Notes under the pieces: model-generated
What the model was told of the DNA's origin: nothing
What the model saw: the letters and a program-made list of their open reading frames with translations, nothing else
The model's database searches: none
Program-made: the position numbers and the translations under genes
Source: Andreesenia sp964489735
GTDB taxonomy: Bacteria > Bacillota > Clostridia > Tissierellales > Gottschalkiaceae
Assembly (NCBI GenBank): GCA_964489735.1
Contig: CAZBAL010000014.1
Coordinates: 1 to 51,217, forward strand
Direction: 5' to 3'
DNA: 51,217 nucleotides
Part shown: piece by piece, positions 23,374 to 33,120 of the stretch
How positions within the stretch are numbered: position 1 is the first letter of the stretch
Layout: every line of letters starts with the position of its first letter

Positions 23374-25941
23374 ATGAAAAAAATAGAACTTTTAGCTCCA
23401 GTAGGCAGTATGGAATCTCTACATGCCGCTGTGAACAATGGGGCAGATGCTGTTTATCTTGGCGGGAAACTGTTCAATGCCAGACAATATGCATCAAATT
23501 TTGATGAAGAGGAACTTAAGACAGCAATTGAATATGCACATGCAAGAGGGGTAAAAGTTTATTTGACACTAAATATTTCTGTGAAAAATTCTGAGTTAGA
23601 AGAGCTTAGGTCATATCTTGACTTTTTATCTGATACGGATATAGATGCGCTTATCGTTCAGGACCTTGGGGTTATAAACATAATAAGAAAAGATTATCCG
23701 AAACTGAAAATTCATGGAAGTACTCAGATGACGATAAACAACAAATCCGGTGTTGAGTTTTTGAAAAATCAGGGATTAGAGAGAGTTGTACTGGCTAGAG
23801 AACTCTCAATATCAGAGATTGAGAGCATTAAAAGAGAGACAGATACAGAACTGGAAGTGTTCATTCATGGTGCACTATGTGTTTCATATTCCGGTCAATG
23901 TCTTATGAGCAGTATGATTGGTGGAAGAAGCGGAAATAGAGGAAGATGTGCTCAGACATGCAGAATGCCGTTTCAGCTTATGGATCAGAAAGATGGAAGT
24001 GCTGCTAAGCTTGATGGAAGCTATGTACTCAGTCCCAAAGATCTGAATACTGTAGATAATATAGGAAGGCTTATAGATATCGGGGTGGATTCATTCAAGA
24101 TTGAAGGAAGAATGAAAAAGCCAGAATATGTTGCTTTGATTGTATCTAAGTATAGAAAAGCAATAGATAGCCATATAAACAAATCAGAAGACAAGACAAA
24201 TGAAAGAGACAGAGAAGATATCAGAAAGATTTTCAACAGAGGATTCACGAAAGGATTTCTAGGAGAAGATTTTGGACAGGACTATATTTCTCTGGATAAA
24301 CCGAATAACAGAGGAACTTATGTTGGAGAAGTTCTGGAAATCAAAAGAGGAAAAGCCAGAATCAGATTGGAAGCACCGCTTATGAAAGGCGATGGACTTA
24401 GTGCTGACAATGCTGATGGATCAGAAGACTTTTTCAATATCGATAAAATCTTTGTAAACAGAAAAGAATCGGAAATAGGTAAAACGGGTCAGATAGTAGA
24501 AGTGCAGACTTATAGACCTATGAAAGAATCATCTAAGCTTTACAAGACTTTTGATAAAGAACTGGATGATAGAATAAAAGCTGAACTGATGAGTAAAGAA
24601 AAAGATATTCTGAGAGATAGAGTGGATTTTGAAGCTGAGTTCAGAATAGGAAAAAATCCAGTCCTGAGAGCAAAATGTGGAGATATTGAAGTAGAGGCAA
24701 CAGATGAATTCGTAATAGAAGAAGCTCAGAAAGCGGGACTTTCAGAAAAGAGAGCATATGAACAGCTTGAAAAGCTGACAGATACAGAATATGAGCTGAG
24801 TGAAGTAACTTTTAAGATGGATGAGAAGGTCTTTATGCCTGTGAGCGTGCTGAATAGTCTGAGAAGATCAGCAATAGAAAAGCTAAATCAGGCAAGAGAT
24901 TCCGTAAGTAGTCAGGAAAACAGAATAGAAACTCAATCAAATGAGGAAGTCTATAGAGATCGAGAATCCGTATTTGTGTATGAGGAACCGAAACTATCAG
25001 TAGAGATAAATAGCTTAAGACAGCTTAAAAAACTGAACTTAAATAAATTGGATAGACTGTATATCTCTTACGGAGATGGCAGTGAGTTGGAGGGTGTTTT
25101 CAGTTATTTGATGGAAAGTGCCAAGACAGATGAAAGTGTGTCGGATGGTTGTGATAACTCAGATTTTGAAATATTCATTACACTTCCTAAGGTGATTTCA
25201 GATTCGGAACTTAAAGAAGTATCTAAGAAGCTTTCTGAATTTACTGAAGAATACAAGACACAAGAAAATAAGTTAGAAGACTGTATGAATAATGGTCTAA
25301 ATAATGGAGTTAGAATTGATGGAATTTCGGTTTCAAATATCGGTGTTGCTGAATTTATAAAAACAGAATTTCCAGGTTTTAAAATTCACGCAGACTCATC
25401 ATTCAATATATACAATAGTGAGTCAGCTAAATTCCTCAATAACAATGGGATAGAAGAAGCCGGCATTTCACCAGAGCTTAACATAAGTGAAATAAGGGAG
25501 CTGGTGTCAGACTTTGACTATGGTTACGAAGCTACTATTTACGGATATTTAAAGCTTATGACTATGAAAAACTGTCCTATGGCACTTATAAAAAAATGTG
25601 GTAAAGACAGAGATTGTCTGAATTGCAATCTGACAGACAGATTCAGTCTGAAGGACAGGATGGATGTTGATTTCAGAGTCTCAAGAACTGGAGAACTGAC
25701 TACAATATATAATTCGAAACTGCTTTTTGTACCGGAGTTTATTGAGAGCATGAAAAGCAGCAAGATAGAATATTATAAGATGGAAATAAGTCGAGATGAT
25801 GAAGATATAGAGAAGATGCAGGACTTATTTTACAGAGCGGTTAAAATAGAAATAGAGAAAAGCGAAATAGAGAGATTTATTAAAGATGAGAACTTGGAAC
25901 ATATTATAACAAGAGGTCATTACAATAGAGGAGTAATTTAA
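23374..25941 (+). CDS. U32 family peptidase-like protein with DUF3656 (RlhA/TrhP-type)
   Basis: 855-residue protein. The N-terminal TIM-barrel U32 domain spans about residues 1-250 with ELLAPVGSMESLHAAVNNGADAVYLGG-like start, HGSTQMTINN (about 113-122) and the conserved cysteine region FIHGALCVSYSGQCLMSS...RGRCAQTCR (about 165-195). Such cysteines probably bind an iron-sulfur cluster in this family. A middle DUF3656 region (about 290-520) is followed by a second barrel-like domain with its own Cys cluster NCPMALIKKCGKDRDCLNC (about 731-749). Although named peptidases, characterised relatives (RlhA, TrhO/TrhP) take part in hydroxylation of rRNA C2501 or tRNA U34. An RNA-modification role is therefore more likely than proteolysis. 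ATG follows GGGTGATGAT. mutS2 starts 11 bases downstream. Confidence 0.88.
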   Translation: MKKIELLAPVGSMESLHAAVNNGADAVYLGGKLFNARQYASNFDEEELKTAIEYAHARGVKVYLTLNISVKNSELEELRSYLDFLSDTDIDALIVQDLGVINIIRKDYPKLKIHGSTQMTINNKSGVEFLKNQGLERVVLARELSISEIESIKRETDTELEVFIHGALCVSYSGQCLMSSMIGGRSGNRGRCAQTCRMPFQLMDQKDGSAAKLDGSYVLSPKDLNTVDNIGRLIDIGVDSFKIEGRMKKPEYVALIVSKYRKAIDSHINKSEDKTNERDREDIRKIFNRGFTKGFLGEDFGQDYISLDKPNNRGTYVGEVLEIKRGKARIRLEAPLMKGDGLSADNADGSEDFFNIDKIFVNRKESEIGKTGQIVEVQTYRPMKESSKLYKTFDKELDDRIKAELMSKEKDILRDRVDFEAEFRIGKNPVLRAKCGDIEVEATDEFVIEEAQKAGLSEKRAYEQLEKLTDTEYELSEVTFKMDEKVFMPVSVLNSLRRSAIEKLNQARDSVSSQENRIETQSNEEVYRDRESVFVYEEPKLSVEINSLRQLKKLNLNKLDRLYISYGDGSELEGVFSYLMESAKTDESVSDGCDNSDFEIFITLPKVISDSELKEVSKKLSEFTEEYKTQENKLEDCMNNGLNNGVRIDGISVSNIGVAEFIKTEFPGFKIHADSSFNIYNSESAKFLNNNGIEEAGISPELNISEIRELVSDFDYGYEATIYGYLKLMTMKNCPMALIKKCGKDRDCLNCNLTDRFSLKDRMDVDFRVSRTGELTTIYNSKLLFVPEFIESMKSSKIEYYKMEISRDDEDIEKMQDLFYRAVKIEIEKSEIERFIKDENLEHIITRGHYNRGVI

Positions 25942-25952
25942 GAGGTGGTAAA

Positions 25953-28325
25953 TTGAAGGACAGAACATTAAGAGTGCTGGAATATCACAAGGTTCTGGAA
26001 TTGCTTGAAAACAAAACTGATTCAGAACTTGGTAGAGAAATGGCCAGAGGTATGATGCCTTCATCAAATATAGAAAAGGTAAAATCAGCTCAGCAAGAAA
26101 CAGATGAAGCTTACAGAATAATGATAAAAGTAGGGAGTATCCCTATGGGCGGGCTTACAGATGTAAGCAATGAATTGAAGCTCTCTGAAAAAGGTGGAAT
26201 GCTGTCACCGGGAGCACTGCTGAGAATAGCTGATACACTTAGAGCAGGAAGAAGGGCTAGAAACTTTCTGTTTAAAAAAGAAGAACTTGAAGATGTAAAT
26301 ATTCTTAGAAGTATAGCAGAAGGTATTGAAGTTTTCAGGGAAACTGAAGAAGATATATTTAATGCTATAGATGGAGAAGACCAGGTATCATCTGATGCCA
26401 GTACAACACTCAGAAATATAAGAAGAAATATAAAAAACAAGAATGACAGTATAAGAAGCAGACTCAATTCTCTTATAAGTTCATCAGAGCATAGAAAATA
26501 TCTGCAGGAAGCTATTGTAACTATTAGAGAGGGCAGACATGTCGTGCCTGTTAGACAGGAGTACAGAAATGTAATAAAGGGAATTGTGCATGACCAGTCT
26601 TCAAGCGGGGCGACACTGTTTATTGAGCCTATGGACGTAGTAAATCTAAATAATGAACTTAGAGAATTGCATCTAGAAGAGAATAGAGAAATCGAGAGGA
26701 TTTTGACAGAACTGACAGAAAAAGTCGGAGAAAACTCAAGACCTATGATAAGAAATCTGAAACTTCTGGCAAGACTGGATTTCATATTTGCAAAAGCTAA
26801 ACTTGCGATAGATATGAAAGCAACTCCACCGATAGTAAATGACAGAGGATATATCAATATAAAGTCGGGAAGACATCCTCTGATAGATAAGAAAAAAGTA
26901 GTGCCGACAGACTTCTATTTAGGAGATCCAACTAATACAATTGTTGTTACTGGACCTAATACTGGAGGAAAGACCGTAACTTTAAAAACTGTCGGTCTTT
27001 TAACTCTTATGGCACAGTCAGGTCTTCAGATACCTGCAGAGTCATTGAGTCACATAGCAGTTTTCAGCAGTGTATTTGCAGATATTGGAGATGAGCAGAG
27101 TATAGAACAGAGTCTGAGTACATTCTCATCCCATATGACGAATATAGTAGATATGCTTTCAAGAGTTGATACCAATTCATTAGTATTATTTGATGAGCTG
27201 GGAGCCGGTACAGATCCGACAGAAGGAGCGGCGCTAGCGATATCGATATTGGACTATCTGTTTGAAAGAAATATAAGAACTGTTGCAACAACACATTATA
27301 GTGAGCTGAAGTTATATGCCATATCCAAAGAGGGAGTTGAAAATGCATCGGTTGAATTTGATGTAAAGACATTGAGTCCGACATATAAGCTTTTGATCGG
27401 AGTGCCAGGAAAGTCCAATGCATTTGAAATTTCAAGAAGACTTGGGCTCAGCGAAGATATAATAAACAGAGCAAAGGGAGTAATATCCACAGAGAATATA
27501 GAATTTGAGGATATACTAGGAAGCCTTGAAGAAGACAGAAGACAAGCTGAAAAATCCAGAGAAGAAACTCAAAAAATGGAACTTGAAATCAAGAATCTTA
27601 AAGAAGAACTTGAAAAGAGAGCTCGTATACTTGAAGACAATAAAGAAGATATTATTGCCAAAGCAAAAAGAGAAGCGAGACAGATAATTTCCCAGGCTAA
27701 GAAAGAGTCAGAGGAAGCATTAAAAGAGATAAGAGAAGTTAAGTTTGAGATAGATGAAGAAAAGAAAAACAGAATAGAATCCGCTAGAAAGAAACTTAAA
27801 AATAAGATTGATTATGGTGGAGAAGACTTAACAGAAACACTTCTTTCAAAAGTTTCAGCTAAGCCATTGGAAGATGTAAAAGTAGGCGAAGAAGTCAAAG
27901 TGCTTTCGCTTAATCAGGAAGGGGTAGTTCTATCACCGGTTGATGCAAATGGAAATGTAATGGTTCAGATAGGGGTTATGAAAATAGCAGTGCCACTTGA
28001 TACCATAGAAATTTCAAAGCAGAAATCACAGAAAGCTACCAATAAATACGCTAAGACAATAATCAGTAAAAAGTCAAAAGCGATCAAAAATGAAATAGAT
28101 ATAAGAGGATTGAATGTAGAGGAAGCGACATTTGAAATAGATAAATATTTAGATGATGCTTATCTTTCAGGTCATAAAGAAGTTTCCATAATCCATGGAA
28201 AAGGGACGGGAATGCTTAGAGCTGGTATAGATAATATATTAAAACAGCATAAACACGCTAAATCCCACAGATTAGGCGGGTATAGAGAAGGTGGAACAGG
28301 AGTTACTATTGTTACTCTGAAATAA
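25953..28325 (+). CDS. mutS2: Endonuclease MutS2
   Basis: 790-residue MutS family ATPase with nuclease activity. In Firmicutes it acts on branched DNA and in ribosome rescue rather than mismatch repair. The core domain precedes the ATPase: Walker A GPNTGGKT is at residues 334-341, Walker B DELGAGTDPTEGAALA near 410 and the switch His TTHYSELK near 448. A long coiled coil (about 515-620) leads to the KOW-like segment and a C-terminal Smr nuclease domain (about 712-790) with IDIRGLNVEEA and HGKGTGMLR. Start TTG 25953 has AGAGGTGG upstream. All key motifs are intact. Confidence 0.96.
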   Translation: MKDRTLRVLEYHKVLELLENKTDSELGREMARGMMPSSNIEKVKSAQQETDEAYRIMIKVGSIPMGGLTDVSNELKLSEKGGMLSPGALLRIADTLRAGRRARNFLFKKEELEDVNILRSIAEGIEVFRETEEDIFNAIDGEDQVSSDASTTLRNIRRNIKNKNDSIRSRLNSLISSSEHRKYLQEAIVTIREGRHVVPVRQEYRNVIKGIVHDQSSSGATLFIEPMDVVNLNNELRELHLEENREIERILTELTEKVGENSRPMIRNLKLLARLDFIFAKAKLAIDMKATPPIVNDRGYINIKSGRHPLIDKKKVVPTDFYLGDPTNTIVVTGPNTGGKTVTLKTVGLLTLMAQSGLQIPAESLSHIAVFSSVFADIGDEQSIEQSLSTFSSHMTNIVDMLSRVDTNSLVLFDELGAGTDPTEGAALAISILDYLFERNIRTVATTHYSELKLYAISKEGVENASVEFDVKTLSPTYKLLIGVPGKSNAFEISRRLGLSEDIINRAKGVISTENIEFEDILGSLEEDRRQAEKSREETQKMELEIKNLKEELEKRARILEDNKEDIIAKAKREARQIISQAKKESEEALKEIREVKFEIDEEKKNRIESARKKLKNKIDYGGEDLTETLLSKVSAKPLEDVKVGEEVKVLSLNQEGVVLSPVDANGNVMVQIGVMKIAVPLDTIEISKQKSQKATNKYAKTIISKKSKAIKNEIDIRGLNVEEATFEIDKYLDDAYLSGHKEVSIIHGKGTGMLRAGIDNILKQHKHAKSHRLGGYREGGTGVTIVTLK

Positions 28326-28498
28326 GAGTTGTATCACTGTATGCCATTGTAAAATTACAAATCCTTTTTGATAGAGAAAGTTGAAATTTGACAGTGACAG
28401 TTGCAAATTGAAAGCACAGATTACTGAAGAATTATAATAGAGAATTTCATAAATAACTATAATAGTTAAAAGGTCAGGAGTTAGAGGAGGAGCTGGAT
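28326..28498. other. Non-coding spacer between mutS2 and the DUF523 gene
   Basis: 173 bases. TTGACA at 28388 and TTGAAA near 28408 with TATAAT near 28433 could form a poor promoter with a 19-base spacer. No convincing terminator or gene. Confidence 0.35.
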
Positions 28499-28945
28499 AT
28501 GGTGAACAATAGAGAATTGGCGGAAGAAAAATATATAGTAAGCGCCTGTCTTTTAGGAGAAAACTGCAAGTATGACGGAGACAATAATTACAGCAAAGAA
28601 GTCATAGAATTTCTTCAGGATAAAGACTATGTTGCAGCATGTCCAGAGGTCCTTGGAGGACTTCCTACTCCTAGAACACCTGCCGAAAGAGTTGGAGATA
28701 AAGTCATATCAAGAGATGGAGAAGACTTTACTGAAAACTTTATTAAAGGTGCAGAAGAAACTTTGAAAATAGCAAAAGAAAATAGTGCGAAGATTGCTAT
28801 ATTAAAAGCCAGATCACCATCATGCGGTTATGGATGTATCTATGATGGCAGTTTTTCAAAGAAACTTGTAGAAGGAAATGGAGTGACCTCAGAACTGTTA
28901 GAGAAAAATGGGATCAAAGTGATTACGGAATTGGATTTAAAATAA
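28499..28945 (+). CDS. DUF523 family protein (YbbK-like)
   Basis: 148-residue cytoplasmic protein with the DUF523 motifs VSACLLGENCKYDG (about residues 14-27), CPEVLGGLPTPRTPAE (about 52-67) and LKARSPSCGYGCIYDG (about 99-114). The strictly placed cysteines suggest metal or Fe-S binding or thiol chemistry, but no function is established. Related domains occur fused to DUF1722. ATG is preceded by GGAGGAG. It is followed by argS 15 bases later and is likely co-transcribed with it. Confidence 0.9.
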   Translation: MVNNRELAEEKYIVSACLLGENCKYDGDNNYSKEVIEFLQDKDYVAACPEVLGGLPTPRTPAERVGDKVISRDGEDFTENFIKGAEETLKIAKENSAKIAILKARSPSCGYGCIYDGSFSKKLVEGNGVTSELLEKNGIKVITELDLK

Positions 28946-28966
28946 ATAAATCTGGGAGGAATGAAT

Positions 28967-30676
28967 TTGGATTTTAAAGAGATTATTATAGATGAAATAC
29001 TGAAGAACACAGAGGGAATAGAAAGAGAAGATATTGAAAGCTCAATAGAAATCCCTCCGAATTTTGATATGGGAGACTATGCACTTCCATGTTTCAGATT
29101 TGCAAAAGTAATGAGAAAAGCACCTAATATGATAGCGGAAGAGATAGTACAGAAATTAGGAAAAGTTGAAGGATTCAGTAGAATAGAGAATGTTGGCGGA
29201 TATATCAACTTTTTCGTAGATAAAGAGACAATGGTTAAATCAGTATTAGAAGATGTTTTAACTGAAAAAGAAAACTACGGTAAAAGCGATATGGGAGAAG
29301 GAAAAAATATAGTTATTGACTATTCTTCACCTAATATTGCAAAGCCATTTCACGTTGGACATCTGAGATCGACTGTTATAGGAAACTCACTGTATAAAAT
29401 ATACAGCTTCTTAGGATATAACCCAATTGGAATAAACCATCTAGGAGACTGGGGAACACAGTTCGGTAAGATGATATGTGCATATAAAAAATGGGGAGTA
29501 GATGAAGAAATAGAGAAAGAACCGATAAAGACTCTTCAAAAGCTATATGTAAAATTTCATAATGAAGTAGAAGAACATCCTGAACTGGAAGATGAAGGAA
29601 GACTTTGGTTCAAGAAGCTTGAAGATGGAGATGAAGAAGCTAAGAGAATCTGGAAATGGTTCGTAGATTTAAGTCTTGAGGAGTTCAAAAGAATTTATGA
29701 CCTATTAAAAGTTGATTTTGACTATAATACAGGCGAGAGCTTCTATGAAGATAAGATGGATGCTGCAATAGAGCTTATGAAGGAGAAGAATGTTCTAACA
29801 GAAAGTGATGGAGCACTAGTTGTGGATCTGGAAGAATATGATATGCCTCCATGCTTAATAGTTAAGAGTGATGGAACTACAATTTACGCAACCAGAGATA
29901 TCACAGCAGCTCTTTACAGACATGAAAACTTCAATTTTGAAAAGGCAATATATATAACAGATTACGCACAGAATCTTCATTTCAAGCAGTGGTTCAAAGC
30001 GATAGATTTAATGGGATTCGACTGGGCTAAAAACTTGATTCACACTCCATTCGGAAGAGTCAGTACAGAAGAAGGAAAACTTCAGACTAGAAAAGGTAAT
30101 GTAATACTTCTTGAAGATCTGCTTTCTAAATCTATTGAAAGAGTTAAAGAGACAATAGAAGAGAAAAATCCAGAACTTGAAAATAAAGATGAAGTTGCAA
30201 AAATCGTAGGAATAGGTGCAGTTATATTCAACGATTTAAGTAATAACAAGATAAAAGATATAGTATTCAACTGGGATAGAATGCTGAGTTTCGAAGGAGA
30301 AACAGGACCATATCTTCAGTACACAGCGGTTAGAGCTAAGAGCGTTCTGAACAGACTAGGTGAGGTATCTGAGAATGTAGACCCTGCTAAGATAGATTAT
30401 TCAAAAATAACGAATGAAGAAGCAGTGAACGTACTGAGACAGGTTGAGAGATTCCAGGAGGTAGTAATATCAGCAATGGAGAAAAACGAACCATCATTTA
30501 TCTCAAGATATTTACTGGATCTTGCACAGGACTTCAACAGATTCTATCATGAATGTCCAATAATGAACGCAGAAGATGATGTTAAATACGCAAGAGCAGC
30601 TGTAGTAAGTGCAGTTGAGACGGTATTAGTTACAGGACTAGGTCTTTTAGGAATAGATGTACCTGAGAAAATGTAA
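28967..30676 (+). CDS. argS: Arginine--tRNA ligase
   Basis: 569-residue class I synthetase for tRNA-Arg. The N-terminal Add1 domain (about 1-90) recognises the tRNA D-loop. The HIGH-type signature KPFHVGHLRSTVIGN is at about residues 127-141, and the KMSKS-equivalent region, often degenerate in ArgRS, lies near LQTRKGNVILL (about 370). The C-terminal anticodon-binding DALR domain ends with PIMNAEDDVKYARAA. I favour TTG 28967 as start because GGGAGGA directly abuts the ATG at 28961, leaving no spacing for that codon; the difference is two residues. The unidentified gene follows 21 bases after the stop. Confidence 0.96.
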   Translation: MDFKEIIIDEILKNTEGIEREDIESSIEIPPNFDMGDYALPCFRFAKVMRKAPNMIAEEIVQKLGKVEGFSRIENVGGYINFFVDKETMVKSVLEDVLTEKENYGKSDMGEGKNIVIDYSSPNIAKPFHVGHLRSTVIGNSLYKIYSFLGYNPIGINHLGDWGTQFGKMICAYKKWGVDEEIEKEPIKTLQKLYVKFHNEVEEHPELEDEGRLWFKKLEDGDEEAKRIWKWFVDLSLEEFKRIYDLLKVDFDYNTGESFYEDKMDAAIELMKEKNVLTESDGALVVDLEEYDMPPCLIVKSDGTTIYATRDITAALYRHENFNFEKAIYITDYAQNLHFKQWFKAIDLMGFDWAKNLIHTPFGRVSTEEGKLQTRKGNVILLEDLLSKSIERVKETIEEKNPELENKDEVAKIVGIGAVIFNDLSNNKIKDIVFNWDRMLSFEGETGPYLQYTAVRAKSVLNRLGEVSENVDPAKIDYSKITNEEAVNVLRQVERFQEVVISAMEKNEPSFISRYLLDLAQDFNRFYHECPIMNAEDDVKYARAAVVSAVETVLVTGLGLLGIDVPEKM

Positions 30677-30697
30677 TAGCACGGAAGGTGTGATTTC

Positions 30698-31741
30698 TTG
30701 AAAGAAAGAGATATACAGAACACTGTTTTAGCTGGATTTCAGGAAGAATTGAAGAGCAGAACTCCAACATATTTTTATGAGATGTTCATGCTGACATTAA
30801 GATCTATTTATCCTGATATCAGCCTGGATTCAAATGCCATAAACTATGAGAGGTTTTCAGAGGAACTCAAGCTCTGGAGATATTATAGAAGAGGCGGCAA
30901 TAGAGCACTTAATGAATTGGTTTTAAGGGATAATAAAACTGATCTTTTTGAAGAGAGTTCACTTATAAGAGCAATACCAATTTTTCTGAGCAATCAGAAT
31001 ATGGATAGCGCGGTTAAGATAGCATTTGAAAACACACTCTATTTTACAGAGAATATCGATGCTATTTTTTCAAGTATTTCATTTGGAGTCCTTTTATCAA
31101 ACAAGATAAATGGATTAAATCTGAGTGAAAGTTTTGAACTGCTAAAAGAGAGCATAATCTCGCTTAGGACAGTGGAGTATCTGAAGGACTCTTATAAAAA
31201 AGATGATAATATCTATATTATTCGAATAGAGTCTAAGAAGATCGAATTAATTCAGACCATAGACAGATTTTTATCTAAACACTTCGATATTCAAAGTGAG
31301 ATAGCTATAGTGACAAAGGCAGAATTGCAGGCTCAACAACCCGAATCTGGTGATGAGTCAGGCATTGAAAATGATGATATCATCAAACTCGATAAAGAAA
31401 AGGACAGCAAAATAATATTAGATTTTCTTGAAAAAGTTTCTAAGAAGGATATTGCAGATATAATAAGTCCATTTCTAGAAAATGGTATAGATGTTGAAAA
31501 TAATTACTTGAGGAATATAGGATCTTATATATATAGACTGAGAAAGGGAAGAGTCCCAGCAGACAGTCTCAAGTTCATTAAGACTGAAGATATTTCGGTG
31601 TTTTCATTAAGAGAAGGAGAGCATTTTGAAAATTCTGTATTGGGAGATTCCACTCTTGAAAAAATTTCACTGGAAAATGGATTTGAATTAAGATATGTAA
31701 GGTCAAAGTCAGGAAAATACAGGTTCTTCAGAAAGATATAA
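30698..31741 (+). CDS. Unidentified helical protein downstream of argS (possible ADP-ribosylglycohydrolase relative)
   Basis: 347 residues, mostly alpha-helical, no signal peptide or membrane segment. The segment LKLWRYYRRGGNRALNELV (about 54-72) and SSLIRAIPIFLSNQNMDSA (about 86-104), with later YFTENIDAIFSSISFGVLL, follow the helix order of ADP-ribosylglycohydrolases, where a G-N-G-S-L-M-R-x-x-P motif and TH segments occur. The metal-binding aspartates of active enzymes are not evident, so it is probably a degenerate, non-catalytic member or an unrelated all-helical protein. The C-terminal 100 residues are charged and end in YRFFRKI. TTG start with AAGGTGTGA upstream, 21 bases after argS, so likely co-transcribed. 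Function unknown. Confidence 0.6.
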   Translation: MKERDIQNTVLAGFQEELKSRTPTYFYEMFMLTLRSIYPDISLDSNAINYERFSEELKLWRYYRRGGNRALNELVLRDNKTDLFEESSLIRAIPIFLSNQNMDSAVKIAFENTLYFTENIDAIFSSISFGVLLSNKINGLNLSESFELLKESIISLRTVEYLKDSYKKDDNIYIIRIESKKIELIQTIDRFLSKHFDIQSEIAIVTKAELQAQQPESGDESGIENDDIIKLDKEKDSKIILDFLEKVSKKDIADIISPFLENGIDVENNYLRNIGSYIYRLRKGRVPADSLKFIKTEDISVFSLREGEHFENSVLGDSTLEKISLENGFELRYVRSKSGKYRFFRKI

Positions 31742-31834
31742 CTCAATACTCCCTTTTAAATTTTTCTATATATGAATATGGATCAAGTTTGAGGGTATAA
31801 AAAATATAAGATGATTTTTAAGGGGGTAATTAAA

Positions 31835-32986
31835 TTGAGATTAAAGAAAACTGTGGGATTATCACTAGCAACATTGCTGTTATCTTCTTCATTAGCTATG
31901 GCGGTAGACTTTTCAGATATTGCTGATCACTGGGGTGCAGAAGCTATTAAGCAGCTAGTATCTGAGAAAATCATATATGGTTATGAAGATGGAACGTTCA
32001 GACCGGAGAATAAGATTACTAGAGAAGAAGCAGCAACTATGATTGGTAGACTCGATAATCCTCAAGATTACAAAGAAGGACATGTTGGTAAAGTTTTCAG
32101 TGACGTTAAAGATAGATATTCGGCTAGATTTATAGACTATCTTGCTGATAATGGGATATTAAAAGGTTATGAAGATGATACATTCAGACCAACTACCGAA
32201 ATATCCAGAGAGGAATTCGCAACAATAGTTTACAGATATGCTAAAAAGAATGAAATAATCGATACGGACAAAAAAGGTAAACTGGATGACATGGACAAAG
32301 TGTCTGATTGGGCGAAAGAACCTGTAGAAGTTATGATAGGTAACGGCATAATAAAAGGTATGGGAGATGGAACATTCAAGCCGTCAGATAAAATCAAAAG
32401 AGCTGAAGTTGCTCAAATACTTTTTGGAATGTTAAAGCAGGACACTGGAAGATATAGAGTGACAAATCAGAAAGTTACACTCTTACTTCAACCAAATGAA
32501 AAAGCTAATCCTATTACCAAAAACAGCGAGCTGGCTAAAGGTACAAAAGTAATAATTGAAGGCGAAGAAGGCGATTATCTTTTAGTAAAACCTTATGGTG
32601 TAGAAGGAGCTTCTAGAGGATATGCACTGAAAAAATATTTTGACAAAGAAACTAAGCCTGATGATAGTGTAATAGGAAAAGAAATGGTTGCAAAAAAAGA
32701 AATAAAATTATTAACTCAGCCTGATAAAAATGCTGGCTTAATAGGAAAGAACCATACACTGCCAACAGGAACTATAGTAAAGGTTGAAGGTGAAGCTACT
32801 GAGTACTATCTGGTAAGACCTATAGGCATTGTAGATGCTTCAAGGGGATATGTTATAAAAACAGATCTGGTACTGAAGGTAGACAAAGCTGACGAGTCAA
32901 AGGCAGAGAGTAAAGAAGCAGATAAAGAAACTAAAGATGAAACAGCGGAAACAGAAAAGCCAACTGATGAGAATAAAAAAGAGTAG
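31835..32986 (+). CDS. Secreted SLH-domain surface protein with two SH3-like repeats
   Basis: 383-residue exported protein. Signal peptide residues 1-21 end in AMA before VDFSD. Three S-layer homology repeats follow (about 22-70, 83-135 and 145-200), each with the YEDGTFRP or GDGTFKP and ITREE-type motif; they bind pyruvylated cell-wall polymers. Two imperfect repeats of about 65 residues (about 205-270 and 278-345) share KVTLLLQP/EIKLLTQP, GTKVIIEGE/GTIVKVEGE and GVEGASRGYALK/GIVDASRGYVIK and resemble bacterial SH3 domains. The last 35 residues are a Lys/Glu/Asp tail. Start TTG 31835 has AGGGGG upstream; the ATG at 31811 would put that site inside the gene. Likely wall-anchored with unknown ligand. 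Confidence 0.88.
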   Translation: MRLKKTVGLSLATLLLSSSLAMAVDFSDIADHWGAEAIKQLVSEKIIYGYEDGTFRPENKITREEAATMIGRLDNPQDYKEGHVGKVFSDVKDRYSARFIDYLADNGILKGYEDDTFRPTTEISREEFATIVYRYAKKNEIIDTDKKGKLDDMDKVSDWAKEPVEVMIGNGIIKGMGDGTFKPSDKIKRAEVAQILFGMLKQDTGRYRVTNQKVTLLLQPNEKANPITKNSELAKGTKVIIEGEEGDYLLVKPYGVEGASRGYALKKYFDKETKPDDSVIGKEMVAKKEIKLLTQPDKNAGLIGKNHTLPTGTIVKVEGEATEYYLVRPIGIVDASRGYVIKTDLVLKVDKADESKAESKEADKETKDETAETEKPTDENKKE

Positions 32987-33048
32987 AATTACTGATCTAA
33001 ATAGATATTAAGAATGGATAGAGAGAACATTTAGATAAATTTAGACAA

Positions 33049-33090
33049 AAAAGTGCCTACGATTTAGTAAACTAAGTCGTAGGCTATATT
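33049..33090. terminator. Terminator between the SLH gene and the convergent amidohydrolase gene
   Basis: 13-bp stem GCCTACGATTTAG (33055-33067) with CTAAGTCGTAGGC (33072-33084), one G-U pair. The A-run to its left gives a strong T-run on the minus strand, so it mainly ends the amidohydrolase transcript. Confidence 0.82.
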
Positions 33091-33120
33091 AATTTATGGG
33101 AGAAATGCGAGTATAGATTC

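Noticed and set aside
26111..26857. 248-codon open frame on the minus strand inside mutS2
   Set aside because: Low-complexity Ser/Leu/Ile translation of the antisense of a Glu/Lys-rich gene; mutS2 is intact.
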